DNA from: Pedobacter caeni
Lineage (GTDB): Bacteria; Bacteroidota; Bacteroidia; Sphingobacteriales; Sphingobacteriaceae
Direction: 5' to 3'
DNA length: 64,000 nt
Assembly (NCBI RefSeq): GCF_900129215.1
Contig: NZ_FQUQ01000002.1
Span: 1,612,001 to 1,676,000, forward strand
The translations under genes and the position numbers were made by a program. Shown piece after piece: positions 46,910-56,053 of the stretch (its first letter is position 1; every line of letters begins with the position of its first letter). The notes under the pieces were generated by a model. That model had not been told where the DNA came from. It made no database searches and was given only the letters and a program-made list of their open reading frames with translations.

Positions 46910-47583
46910 ACATCTGCAAATTTATAACCAACTCCGTAAACAGATTGAAAGTAGTCCTTGCAACCGGAATCTGTTAGTTTTTTTCTTACATTTTTAATGT
47001 GGGTATAGATGAAGTCAAAGCTGTCGGCCATGTCTGCATCATCACCCCAAATGTGCTCTACTGCAGCTGCTTTAGAAATAACCTTATTTTTATTGGCTAT
47101 GAAATACAAAAGCAAATCAAATTCTTTTCTGGTCAGGTATACCGTTTTTCCATTTACCTTAGTTTCCTTTGCGGCGGTGTCAATTTCTATTTCATTGAAA
47201 TGGATGATGGTGTTTCCGTTGAAATGCCGGCGCCTTACGATAGATTGTATCCTTGCATAAAGCTCAGACAGGTGGAATGGTTTGATCAGGTAATCATCCG
47301 CACCAAGGCTCAGGCCTTCAATTTTCTGATCCAGAGAATTGCGTGCAGAAATGATTAGCACACCATCTGTTTTATTAATCTTTTTAAGATACTTTAATAG
47401 CTGAAGCCCTTCTCCATCGGGGAGGGTTAAGTCCAGCAGAATACAGTCATAATCATAAATCGATAACTTTTGATAACCTTGCTCATAAGTAGCAGCATGA
47501 TCACAAATATTTCCTTCAGCCGTCAGATACTGATCAATACTTTTTCTTAAGCTTTCTTCGTCTTCAACAATTAGAAACTTCAT
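46906..47583 (-). CDS. OmpR-family response regulator
   Basis: This is a 225-residue response regulator. The receiver domain holds the phospho-accepting Asp51 (CILLDLTLPDGEG), acidic residues EDEE at 7-10 and Lys near 101 (DDYLIKPF). The C-terminal winged helix follows (KVNGKTVYLTRKEFDLLLYF; YTHIKNVRKKLTDSG; VYGVGYKF). It is translationally coupled to the kinase gene (ATGA overlap) and divergent from the Fpg-like gene. Confidence 0.94.
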   Translation of the reverse strand: MKFLIVEDEESLRKSIDQYLTAEGNICDHAATYEQGYQKLSIYDYDCILLDLTLPDGEGLQLLKYLKKINKTDGVLIISARNSLDQKIEGLSLGADDYLIKPFHLSELYARIQSIVRRRHFNGNTIIHFNEIEIDTAAKETKVNGKTVYLTRKEFDLLLYFIANKNKVISKAAAVEHIWGDDADMADSFDFIYTHIKNVRKKLTDSGCKDYFQSVYGVGYKFADV

Positions 47584-47753
47584 GATATAAATATGGTGTT
47601 AAAATCTGAAGACTCTTTGAAGTTCTCTATAAGTTATGATAGGTATTGACTTAAAATTGATTTAGATCAATACTGAATTGTTCAAAGATGGAAGAGAATC
47701 TTCCAGGTCGCTGTACCTTTATGTTCAATGTCCATCAAGTACCTGATCAGATT

Positions 47754-48533
47754 ATGTTAGAATTACCTTATTTAGAAGTTTGTGCCGAAATGTTTGAGCG
47801 GAAGTTCAAAAATAGGGTGCTGCTAAGGCTGGATATTCCGCATAAGAAATATATAAATGTTTCGATTACGGAGCTGACGGATAGTTTGATTGGAAAAGAT
47901 TTAAAAAAAGTATGGCGTGAAGGTCTTTCTCTGTACTTTCAATTTAGGAATCATGCTGTTCTGGAAATGTGTTTATCGGCTTCTGCAGAATTGTTTGTGG
48001 TTGCATTAGATCAGGAAGATAAAGCTGGTTTAATGGATTTTTATTTTAGTGGAGGGCAAATTCTATCTGTTAAAGATATTCAGCATTTGTGTAAGTTTCG
48101 TTTGAACCCTATACATACGGCCGTTCCGGATGTGTTGAGTAAGGATATTACTGTTGAGTACTTAGTCGATCTATTTACTAATCGTTCAGAAGAAATTAAA
48201 TACGTTTTGACGGATCAGAGATTGATTAGAGGAATCGGAGATGCTTATGCTGATGAAATTCTTTGGTATGCAGAAATCTCACCTTTTTCTATAGCAGGTA
48301 AAATTCCTTTGGATAGGATAAAAGTACTCCATAAAACAATTAAGTATGTTTTATTAGATGCCATCAAAGAAGCAAGAAAGATAACCTCTTGGAAATTTAT
48401 TGAAGCAGGGGCTGATTTGTTGATGATTCACAATCCGGATAAAAAGGATAGTCCAACCAGATGGACTATTAAAATGAAAGTTATATTGGGCATAAAGACA
48501 TATTATACGGATGAACAGCACCTATATGTATAG
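47754..48533 (+). CDS. Fpg/Nei-like protein with altered N-terminus
   Basis: This is a 259-residue member of the Fpg/Nei DNA glycosylase fold. The start is placed at 47754, since MLELPYLEV aligns with the conserved MPELPEVE; the frame is open further upstream to 47688 without family residues. The catalytic Pro2 is Leu, while Glu3 is kept. The helix-two-turn-helix is present (LIRGIGDAYADEILWYAEISPFS). The C-terminal region (GIKTYYTDEQHLY) has the zinc-finger shape but no Cys. Without Pro2 the usual base-excision chemistry is doubtful. It may be a lesion-binding or decayed paralogue. Confidence 0.8.
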   Translation: MLELPYLEVCAEMFERKFKNRVLLRLDIPHKKYINVSITELTDSLIGKDLKKVWREGLSLYFQFRNHAVLEMCLSASAELFVVALDQEDKAGLMDFYFSGGQILSVKDIQHLCKFRLNPIHTAVPDVLSKDITVEYLVDLFTNRSEEIKYVLTDQRLIRGIGDAYADEILWYAEISPFSIAGKIPLDRIKVLHKTIKYVLLDAIKEARKITSWKFIEAGADLLMIHNPDKKDSPTRWTIKMKVILGIKTYYTDEQHLYV

Positions 48534-48868
48534 CGAGGTAATTTCTTTTTATCTAAGAAGTGTTTTAGGGTTATTTTAAATGTACTTATAACAAGGTGTT
48601 GAAACGGAATGTATTTTGTTTAGATATTCTTCCATGCGATTATTTGATTTAAGTCTTCAGGCCATTCTATCTTATTGAGTTGTTGACTGAACTGTGAGAA
48701 ACCTAAGTACTTAGCAAATTATGACATTTTTATTTAAAGTTTATTTTGCTGGACGACATCAAAAACCTATCTTTGAGACACCAAATAAGCAGTTGTTTAT
48801 ACTTTACTATTGGACGATAGTTATACAAGTTGATAAAATGGTTTATGCTGATTTGATTTGAAATGAAT

Positions 48869-48889
48869 TATGCCCTAATCTACACCCTG
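48869..48889 (+). repeat. Att-like 21-bp motif, copy 2a
   Basis: TATGCCCTAATCTACACCCTG here is identical to the motif at 2004-2024. Confidence 0.5.
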
Positions 48890-48985
48890 ATGTTTCAGGA
48901 GGATGTAAGTGGTTGAAAATAAGATATTTAAAACGTCGGTACGGCATCCTGCCACCCCGACGATATAGATATCAAATTCTATCAA

Positions 48986-49020
48986 AAACCCTCTAAATGT
49001 CACAGTCTAGAGGGTTTTTT
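48986..49020 (+). terminator. Rho-independent terminator in repeat copy 2
   Basis: The hairpin AAACCCTCTA / TAGAGGGTTT with loop region AATGTCACAGTC is followed by a T run. It is nearly identical to the terminator at 2121-2156. Confidence 0.75.
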
Positions 49021-49063
49021 CGTTTTAGTCATATCAAAGAAAAACAAGGAATGTTAAGGTTTT

Positions 49064-49084
49064 TATGCCCTATTCTACACCCTG
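49064..49084 (+). repeat. Att-like 21-bp motif, copy 2b
   Basis: TATGCCCTATTCTACACCCTG lies 195 bp after copy 2a, the same spacing as in the first repeat. One base differs from copies 1a and 2a. Confidence 0.5.
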
Positions 49085-49368
49085 TTTTTTCAGCTATAAT
49101 TGTCCTTCAAAAAAAGTAAAAATGACTACTTGAGTTTTTTGTTTTACCGCCTTTTTTAATCATTTACGATACTTTCGCCCATGTAGTCCGTTGTTACGAT
49201 AAAGTCTCCGATGCGATCTTAAATATATCTTGTTCCATATTAAATTCTAAAATTGACTTATACTGTTAAGCGTATAGCTATACCTTGCTTTGGAATGAAC
49301 TAAAGCAAGGCGTAGAAATGGGATCAAAAGCGCCCCGGATTTATTGCATTTAGTGCAATGATGTGTTT

Positions 49369-50280
49369 TCAATTAGAAGCTATTTCTTGCAACAGGTTAT
49401 CATATTTAGGATGCCATCCCAATTCTTTCCTGGCTCGGTCAGAATTGACGAGAATATTTGAACCTAATCCAAAATGTGCCATTATTGGCCCCCAGAGCGC
49501 AATGGCATCCTCTATTGAAAGCTGTTGAATAGTGTCCTGTTTATATCCTAACCGAGAAATAATTGAATAGCCTATTTCCAAGAATGAAACTGTTCCATTT
49601 TCAGCAAAGAAGAAACTTCCCGAATTAGCTTTTTCAATAGCCAGCACATATAAATCTGTTAAATCATCAATATGCACGTTCGAAGTAAGGTTTGCTCCCG
49701 AACCTATAAGAACAACATTTTTATTTTTTTCTGCTGCTTTGATAAGTGCTGGAACTTGAGAAGAGTCCTTTTTTATCCCTTTCCCAATGCCATAAACTAA
49801 GGTAGGACAGATAACGACGGTATAAACGCCTTTTTTACTATAGCTAATGACTTCCTTATCAATAACCACTCGTCCCATTCGTTCTAATAGCGGAAATTGG
49901 GGAATGTCATCATAGATTTCTGTACCGGGATATTTCCCTTCCGCCTTATCTCCGACAATCCCCCCTCCCGATGTATGTATATACATCTTATCAGTTCCCT
50001 CTAAAGCTTTTAAGATGAAAGCAATTAGGAAAGTGTCGTCTGAATCGGCAGCGTTGATTACGATCTCTACTTTTTGTAAAATGGTATAACCTTCTGGGTT
50101 ACCATCAAGCTTTGTATGTACGGGTTTTACACCTAAATTCTTTACACTTTCGATATCGTCTGCATGTCTGACCAAACCATAAACCCTGAAGCCTTTTTCT
50201 AATAATTTCACTGCAATTGATCCACCAACATATCCTGTAACTCCAATTATAAATACACTCTTTGTGTTAAAACTATTCAT
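49369..50280 (-). CDS. NAD-dependent epimerase/dehydratase (extended SDR)
   Basis: This is a 303-residue extended SDR. The cofactor motif is GVTGYVGGSIA (14-24), followed by VYGLVRHADDI. The central THTSGGG-type Ser region is IHTSGGGIVGD, but the usual YxxxK is not clearly present; a late CPTLVYGIGKG matches the family. It may act as an NAD(P)-binding reductase or regulator (NmrA-like). It stands alone on the minus strand next to the AraC region. Confidence 0.82.
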   Translation of the reverse strand: MNSFNTKSVFIIGVTGYVGGSIAVKLLEKGFRVYGLVRHADDIESVKNLGVKPVHTKLDGNPEGYTILQKVEIVINAADSDDTFLIAFILKALEGTDKMYIHTSGGGIVGDKAEGKYPGTEIYDDIPQFPLLERMGRVVIDKEVISYSKKGVYTVVICPTLVYGIGKGIKKDSSQVPALIKAAEKNKNVVLIGSGANLTSNVHIDDLTDLYVLAIEKANSGSFFFAENGTVSFLEIGYSIISRLGYKQDTIQQLSIEDAIALWGPIMAHFGLGSNILVNSDRARKELGWHPKYDNLLQEIASN

Positions 50281-50857
50281 TATGTAATATTTAAGATAAA
50301 CTTATATCTATTTAATAAGCAAACTATTCTATTTAAAATCTCCGCCATTCTAAATGCCAATATTAGCCTGTGCTTTACGATTTTCTTTTTCAGAAGGAAA
50401 CAACTATAGAAAACGAATCAACTATTTTAATACTTTATCAAAAAAGAGGGGCTTATTGAATCAATTTTTAAAGTTGATTACAAATTTACAGAAGTAGTAC
50501 CTCCTCTAAATTGACATATTTTGGGGGGTTACATTCAATTTGTAATTTTGCGGTGTTAAATTCAATTTCAAGATGTAAAATTTTACCGTGCGTTGTTGAT
50601 TAGCATGCTTTGACAAAAGAGGATATAAATCATCTACAATTTTTAGTTTTAATTCTGAATAAAGTATGTAATAATCCCTTCCGTCTTTTTTGAAGGATCA
50701 AGATTGTACAGTTTATAGACATTATCCAAAGTTATAAATAGAGCGATATTCACATGTCGGAAAAAAAGCACATCTCAAGCAAGTGTTATTGAGACGTTAC
50801 TTTACAAATTGTATGTAAAAAGAAATGTTTGGCCATAACTAGTAGTATAGTCAAATT
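50281..50857. other. Intergenic region with decayed AraC paralogue
   Basis: This 577-bp AT-rich stretch lacks an intact gene. The central part (about 50530-50745) is the AraC-type remnant described separately. The parts on either side show nothing recognisable. Confidence 0.5.
50531..50745 (-). pseudogene. Remnant of an AraC-family gene
   Basis: The minus strand holds two broken pieces of an AraC gene similar to the intact neighbour at 50858-51730. One piece resembles its N-terminus (ITLDNVYKLYNLD, against LTLDDVYTLYKID). The other matches the part just before the HTH (VDDLYPLLSKHANQQRTVKF, against IDDLYALLSKHASQQRTVKF), and about 95 bp at 50552-50646 align closely with 51075-51169. Most of the gene is missing and stops interrupt the frame. 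It looks like a degenerated tandem duplicate. Confidence 0.75.
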
Positions 50858-51730
50858 CTAACCATCCCGAAATTTTTTTGGCGAAAGACCTGTATTCCTT
50901 TTAAAGTATCTGCAAAACGAACTTACATCTGTGAAATGAAATTCATTGCTGATTTCCTTAATTGATGAATTTGATATTTTTAATGTTGATTTGGCTCGTA
51001 TTGTAAATACATGGTCAATCCATTGAAGCACAGATTTTCCGGTTTCTTGCTTTACTAAAGTTGTTAGATATTGAGGTGTTAAATTCAATTTCTGGGCGTA
51101 AAATTTTACCGTGCGTTGTTGACTAGCGTGCTTTGACAAAAGTGCATATAAATCATCAATAATTTCTTGCGTACGACTGATAGAACAATTCATGCTTTGT
51201 GATAAGCCGGGAAATTCTTCTGAAATGGAAGTAATGAGTGCAAATGTAAAGTAGCGCAAAATTTCATCTTTTTTTGAACTCTTACTATTAAGATAATACT
51301 TACGCATGAAATTAATGAATTCTTGTTGCAAAATTAGCTCTTCTTTTTTCAATTGAATCACAGGCTGCCAGCGGAGTTGGTCGCTGGTGATGAATTCTCT
51401 CAAGGTTGGGAAGGCACTTATGTAGTCTAAGGAAAGTCCGATTGTAAGCATTTCACTATTTTTGCTAAACTTCTGAATGTCAATCATCAGTTGGGGTAGC
51501 ATTACAACGACATCGCCTTTGTTAACATCATGTTCTAAAAAATGGATACGCGCTCTTACTGTACCTGTCAATACAAAACTCAATAATAATCCGTCAAACT
51601 GGTGTCTAAAACCTAAGAGTTCCTGAATCGAATGATTATTGTGATGCATAATGAACATTCCTCCTGATTTTAGTGAATGGTCAATTTTATAAAGCGTGTA
51701 AACATCATCTAAGGTCAATAATGATTTCAT
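50858..51730 (-). CDS. AraC-family transcriptional regulator
   Basis: This is a 290-residue cytoplasmic regulator. The N-terminal cupin-like sensor (about 25-170; HQFDGLLLSFVLTGTVRARI and KGDVVVMLPQL) is followed by a C-terminal HTH (about 190-290; VKFYAQKLNLTPQYLTTLVKQETG, ISNEFHFTDVSSFCRYFKRNTG). A decayed copy lies just downstream. It is divergent from the acetyltransferase at 52043, a possible target, though 312 bp separate the two. Confidence 0.9.
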   Translation of the reverse strand: MKSLLTLDDVYTLYKIDHSLKSGGMFIMHHNNHSIQELLGFRHQFDGLLLSFVLTGTVRARIHFLEHDVNKGDVVVMLPQLMIDIQKFSKNSEMLTIGLSLDYISAFPTLREFITSDQLRWQPVIQLKKEELILQQEFINFMRKYYLNSKSSKKDEILRYFTFALITSISEEFPGLSQSMNCSISRTQEIIDDLYALLSKHASQQRTVKFYAQKLNLTPQYLTTLVKQETGKSVLQWIDHVFTIRAKSTLKISNSSIKEISNEFHFTDVSSFCRYFKRNTGLSPKKFRDG

Positions 51731-52042
51731 TATCTATTATTAAAATTAAGGTTTAAAATTAGCAACAAATCATGAGATATTACAAATTGTATATAATGCC
51801 CAAGGTAATGGATATTGAATTTGATTGAATAGGCATATTTTTGCAAGCAGTCAAATTCAATAATTTCAAGATAATGAAATCATATTATCCAATCAGTCTT
51901 AAGAATAGTTTGAGATCATTTCAAGCGAAATGTTGTTGTCATCAGATCAAGTTTTACACGAGTAAATATAGCAGATTGGACGTCTTTTCGATAAAGGATT
52001 TTATTCGGAACGTGGATGCCATACTCATAGCCTAGAAAAGAA
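51731..52042. other. Divergent intergenic region, no gene seen
   Basis: These 312 bp between divergent genes are AT-rich. A 64-codon open frame at 51841-52035 has unlikely composition and no recognisable domain. No clear promoter or repeat stands out. Confidence 0.4.
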
Positions 52043-52951
52043 ATGAAAACAGAAAACATAAAAATAAAAGACAAAAATTACACCTTATTTATACAATATC
52101 AACATGATGAAAAACTTCGAATGGAGTTCAATCGAATGACTCAACATTTCTGGGAGTTTGATTTCGAAAACTATTATCAATCGGGCTTTTGGGGAGATAA
52201 CTGCATTTTATACTCTTTGTTTGTTAACGATAAAATTGTGTCTCATATCACAGTAAGCTTGTTCGAAAAAGCAGAAAAAACATTGATGCAGCTGGGTACA
52301 GTGATGACGGATGAGAATCATCAGAAACAGGGTTTGAACCGGTTTTTAATGGAACGTATTTCGGTTGATTTCAAAGACAAAATAGAAGGTACTTTTTTGT
52401 TTGCTAATGAAACTGTATTGGATTATTATCCAAAGTTCGGACTTATTCCTGTACCGGAATTCGAGCATTTTCAAATCAAAAGGAATACTGATTTTATTCA
52501 AAAGTACAAAAAGCGGAAGTTGAATTTGGAAAATGGAAAAGATTTTAAACTGTTTGAACTGCTGGTAGAAAAAAACAATACCAATTCTAAATTTCAAACT
52601 AAAAACAAAGGCCTGAGTTTTTTTTACTGTTATGCCTATCCGCAAATGGGCTTTAAAGATGCCATTTATTTTATTGATGAATTAAATTGTGTCGTTGTAG
52701 CACAATTGGAACGACAAGTTCTACATATCGTTGAAATTTTTTCAGAAAGTGAAATGAAATTAGATGAGGTTATTGGTAGCTTTTCAGACTTTCCATTTGA
52801 AGAGATTGTTTTAGATTTTACCCCGAAACAAACAACAGGATTTCAATCCAGAGACTACAAAGAAGATGATTTGCAACTTTTTGTTTCTAATGAATTACAA
52901 TTAGCATTTATAGAAGGTCAATTGCGTATAAATTCGTTAGCACATACTTAA
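52043..52951 (+). CDS. GNAT-family N-acetyltransferase, 302 aa
   Basis: The N-terminal 150 residues carry the GNAT fold: LGTVMTDENHQKQGLNRFLME is the acetyl-CoA-binding motif A, and later VLDYYPKFGLIPV matches motif B. The remaining 150 residues form a second domain that may be a degenerate GNAT repeat. It is soluble. The substrate is unknown. Confidence 0.82.
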   Translation: MKTENIKIKDKNYTLFIQYQHDEKLRMEFNRMTQHFWEFDFENYYQSGFWGDNCILYSLFVNDKIVSHITVSLFEKAEKTLMQLGTVMTDENHQKQGLNRFLMERISVDFKDKIEGTFLFANETVLDYYPKFGLIPVPEFEHFQIKRNTDFIQKYKKRKLNLENGKDFKLFELLVEKNNTNSKFQTKNKGLSFFYCYAYPQMGFKDAIYFIDELNCVVVAQLERQVLHIVEIFSESEMKLDEVIGSFSDFPFEEIVLDFTPKQTTGFQSRDYKEDDLQLFVSNELQLAFIEGQLRINSLAHT

Positions 52952-53143
52952 AATTAGCATCCGCCAATTTAATTTTAGAAGTTTTAAAATCCATAATTCG
53001 GGGCCTTAGAAGGTCAAAAAGGAATAAAACTATATAATGGAAGTACCGAATTGTTCTTGTGATTTTAGGTTAAGAAAATCACAAGAAATCTTAAATGAAA
53101 ATAATAAATCCACTTAAATAATAACACAAAATTTGCCAGAAAA

Positions 53144-54433
53144 ATGAAAAAAAAAATCAGACCACTTATAGTGCTCCTACTTTGCGTTACAGTTGCATCT
53201 TCTTGCAGTAAGGACAATATTGATGTGCAGCCTAATGAAAATATTAATGCGCAGTCAACTCTAGTAGCGAAAGGCACCGAAACCTCAACAATACATGCTA
53301 TACAATTTTCGACCGAAGGACTACATAGTCTTGTACTAACAGCTTCCGGAGAAGTCTATGGTACCGGAGAGTTAAGCTATGGTGAAATGGGATTTGGATT
53401 TCAAAAAGATTTTGAAATAACTTACAAAGGGGGAGTAACAAATAATTATTATGCTCATAATTTTAAAAAACTAACTGATCCTTTAGCTATTAACATAAAA
53501 AAAATAGCTGTGGGTAAAAATAGCTCGTATCTACTATCTAATGATGGTTCTTTATATGCGGCTGGAGATGGGGGAGATGGTCAGTTGGGATCAGGAACAC
53601 TTAAAGACAATACTGCTTTTACCAAAGTGAATTTTAATGGTGGTACAATCAAGGAGATCGTTGGTGGTAATTTCAATGCCTTCATTCTGACAACATCGGG
53701 TAAAGTATTTGCAGCAGGTTTTAACGATTATGGTCAATTAGGTATGGGAGATGACGAAAATCATATCAATTTTGTCGCTGTCCGCAGCCTAGATGGGTAC
53801 CAAATTGCAGAAATCTCTTGCGGAGGAAATCATACGCTTGTGCGCACTACAGATGGTAAACTTTTAGCTAGCGGTTCTGATCAATATGGGCAGCTGGGTG
53901 GTAAGGGGAAAAAGTTTAAGTTTACGGAAATTAAATTGCCAACAGGTGTAGCAGCAGCAGATTTAACGCAAGTAACCGCTGGTAGAGAAAGTAGTTTTAT
54001 ATTAACACGCTCTGGAGTACTTTATGCAGCAGGAAAAAATGAAGAAGGGCAGCTTGGAATCGGTTCAAACGGAGATACTAATAAAAAGGGATTTGTAAAG
54101 GTTACATCCGTGACTAGGGTCAAATTGATTCGCAGTTATCTTGGACACTCGGTAGCCTTGACCACCTCAGGTCAGTTATATGTGACGGGTGATAATGAGT
54201 CCGGTCAACTAGGTTTGGGTGATAATATAAACCGTAATACCTTTCAGCATGTTACACTTCAAGGTAATACCATTTCAGGTATCACTGAAGGTGTCGAGTC
54301 TAATTCTACTATTGTAATTACTACACAAGGAGACTTTTTTGGTACAGGAAGAAATAGGTTTGGTAACTTGGGCTTAGGCCACCATAACGATATAAACTTA
54401 TTCCAAAAAATGCCTATAAATGTAAAACAGTAA
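53144..54433 (+). CDS. RCC1-repeat lipoprotein
   Basis: This is a 429-residue lipoprotein (lipobox VASSCSK). The mature part is a seven-bladed RCC1-type propeller. Repeats with the pattern G-D-N-x-x-G-Q-L-G are visible at about residues 140, 190, 240, 290 and 345 (AGDGGDGQLGSG, AGFNDYGQLGMG, SGSDQYGQLGGK, AGKNEEGQLGIG, TGDNESGQLGLG). RCC1 propellers bind proteins or DNA; exported versions in Bacteroidota are uncharacterised. It stands alone and ends at a strong terminator. Confidence 0.88.
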   Translation: MKKKIRPLIVLLLCVTVASSCSKDNIDVQPNENINAQSTLVAKGTETSTIHAIQFSTEGLHSLVLTASGEVYGTGELSYGEMGFGFQKDFEITYKGGVTNNYYAHNFKKLTDPLAINIKKIAVGKNSSYLLSNDGSLYAAGDGGDGQLGSGTLKDNTAFTKVNFNGGTIKEIVGGNFNAFILTTSGKVFAAGFNDYGQLGMGDDENHINFVAVRSLDGYQIAEISCGGNHTLVRTTDGKLLASGSDQYGQLGGKGKKFKFTEIKLPTGVAAADLTQVTAGRESSFILTRSGVLYAAGKNEEGQLGIGSNGDTNKKGFVKVTSVTRVKLIRSYLGHSVALTTSGQLYVTGDNESGQLGLGDNINRNTFQHVTLQGNTISGITEGVESNSTIVITTQGDFFGTGRNRFGNLGLGHHNDINLFQKMPINVKQ

Positions 54434-54753
54434 ACTTTAAAGCCATATCAAAAATCACAATGATATGGCTTTAAAAATTTAATAATAGCGATGAATTTTT
54501 TGCTGTTTACCCGTGTTTTAGGTTGTATTGAATACGCGATAATATGTTCAGTTTGTAAAGATATATTTTAATATGTAAGATTTTTTAGAGGTAAATAAAA
54601 GAGTATGGGGCAATAGAGTAGAAGTTCACATAAATTCAGCAATGTATGATATGGTAGCGATAAAAGTCAAATAGTGCGTTAAATACAGATAAATAGTGTC
54701 TTATAGCATTAGTACATTCTTGAAAAAACATAAAAACAAAAGCCTGAGAAGAT
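54434..54753. other. Intergenic region, terminator only
   Basis: Apart from the terminator at 54436-54475, no gene, repeat or promoter-like box is clear in these 320 AT-rich bases. Confidence 0.45.
54436..54475. terminator. Long perfect hairpin terminator
   Basis: TTTAAAGCCATATCA and TGATATGGCTTTAAA form a perfect 15-bp inverted repeat with loop AAAATCACAA. It lies 3 bp after the RCC1 gene stop. It reads as a bidirectional terminator. Confidence 0.85.
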
Positions 54754-55176
54754 ATGAATATAAAAGTAGCAGATACAATCGATCAAAAATCATATGCCAG
54801 AATTGCTGAATTACTCTTTGAATATAATTTAAGTAAAACACAAGAGTTTCAAAATGAAATTAATAAGTCTATTGAGATAATAATAAGAGATGAACAAAAT
54901 GAAATAGTTGGCGGCCTGTATGGACGCTCAATTTGGGGAACATTAGAAATTAATAAATGTGTTGTTATACCCAAAAACAGAAACGAAGGAATTGGGCGAA
55001 AATTAATAATAGAGGCGGAAAAAGAGGCGAAAAATCGGAATTGCAGGTTTATCAGCTTGAACACATTTTCATTCCAGGCACCTGAATTTTATGAAAAACT
55101 TGGATTTGAAAAAATAGGAACCGAAACAGATTTTCCAAAAGGTTTGGAAAAACGATATTATCGTAAAAAGTTATAA
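54754..55176 (+). CDS. GNAT-family N-acetyltransferase, 140 aa
   Basis: This is a compact single-domain GNAT. Strand-loop-helix motif A is CVVIPKNRNEGIGRKLIIEAE (RNEGIG being the acetyl-CoA pyrophosphate loop). Motif B has SFQAPEFYEKLGFEKIG. It is soluble and its substrate is unknown; small GNATs of this form often modify small molecules or proteins in stress response. Confidence 0.88.
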   Translation: MNIKVADTIDQKSYARIAELLFEYNLSKTQEFQNEINKSIEIIIRDEQNEIVGGLYGRSIWGTLEINKCVVIPKNRNEGIGRKLIIEAEKEAKNRNCRFISLNTFSFQAPEFYEKLGFEKIGTETDFPKGLEKRYYRKKL

Positions 55177-55325
55177 AAAACTATTATTAACTAACGTTTG
55201 ATTGAGATTTACAAACTTGACAATATTTAAGAAAAATGAGGCTCCATATTTTTTGAGCTTCTTGAAGTGGCGTAACCACAAGAGAACATTTTACAATTGC
55301 CATTACTCTTTAAAAACCTCATTAT

Positions 55326-55889
55326 ATGTTATATCAAGAAATAGCAACTAAGCTAGTCCAATTAGCAGAAAATGATTTATCTGTAAGACAGAAATTGCTA
55401 AATCAAGGAAAACTTTCTAAAGGCTACCATCCAGAAATGGAAGCTGTTCACCAAGCCAATAGTAAAGTGTTAAAAAAAATTATTTCTGAAATAGGGTATC
55501 CTACTATAAATAAGGTAGGACACAAGGCTAGTGACGCTGCTTGGCTTATCGTTCAGCATGCTATTGGCGAACCAGAGTTTATGCAAGAATGTTATTCTTT
55601 AATGTTAGAACAAAAGCAAGATATCGCTACAAAAAACATTGCATATTTATATGACCGAATCCAAGTGTATAGAAGTAAACCTCAAAAATATGGAACACAG
55701 ATGATCAGTAAAGATGTACTTTTCCCTGTAGAAAATCCCTTAAAAATAAACATCTATCGATCAGAAGTTGGTTTACCAGAATTGTCTGAAAAGCAGATCC
55801 AGCTCATTCCTGATTGTGATCAAATTCAGCTAATTGATAATCAAGACGAAGAATACAATCTCTGGAGGAAAAAAATAGGTTGGATATAA
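55326..55889 (+). CDS. DUF6624-like protein
   Basis: This is a 187-residue soluble protein with the family pattern NKVGHKASDAAWLIVQHA and, later, YLYDRIQVYRSKPQKYGTQ. Function is unknown. It lies alone, 150 bp after the GNAT gene and before the mobilisation remnant. Confidence 0.75.
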   Translation: MLYQEIATKLVQLAENDLSVRQKLLNQGKLSKGYHPEMEAVHQANSKVLKKIISEIGYPTINKVGHKASDAAWLIVQHAIGEPEFMQECYSLMLEQKQDIATKNIAYLYDRIQVYRSKPQKYGTQMISKDVLFPVENPLKINIYRSEVGLPELSEKQIQLIPDCDQIQLIDNQDEEYNLWRKKIGWI

Positions 55890-56053
55890 TTCTTAAACTA
55901 GAATTAACAAGGGGAGTTTTGTGTTTATGTTGTTCTTATTACTAATGGGGTATCTAGCTTAATCGTAAAATATCTTTGGGTACTACCTAAATAATCACCA
56001 ATTTAAAAACTTTTATAATCCAAATTTTGCTGTCATAACTTAAAATCACCTAT

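Larger units (their letters stand above)
48757..49085 (+). repeat. Long direct repeat, copy 2 (partner at 1908-2218)
   Basis: This is the same element as at 1908-2218, with the same order of blocks, a few small indels and substitutions. Here the tRNA-3'-like sequence lies in an inverted repeat (CGTCGG ... CCGACG) that the first copy has partly lost. Together the two copies bracket about 46.9 kb. No recombinase gene is next to it. Confidence 0.8.
48534..49368. other. Gene-free stretch containing repeat unit 2
   Basis: These 835 bp carry no convincing gene. The long direct repeat copy 2 occupies about 48757-49085. The remainder is AT-rich. A 20-codon minus-strand open stretch near 49155-49215 has protein-like character but no start. 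Confidence 0.55.

Noticed and set aside
47688..47753. N-terminal extension of the Fpg-like protein from the ATG at 47688
   Set aside because: The extra 22 residues match nothing in the family, whose proteins begin at the MxELP motif; the Met at 47754 is preferred.
49153..49220. Minus-strand stretch ending RIGDFIVTTDYMGESIVND
   Set aside because: It looks like a protein end, but a stop lies 21 codons upstream and no family is recognised; too short to annotate.
51841..52035. 64-codon plus-strand frame between the AraC and acetyltransferase genes
   Set aside because: Composition unlike the neighbours, no signal or domain, and it crosses a region expected to hold two promoters.
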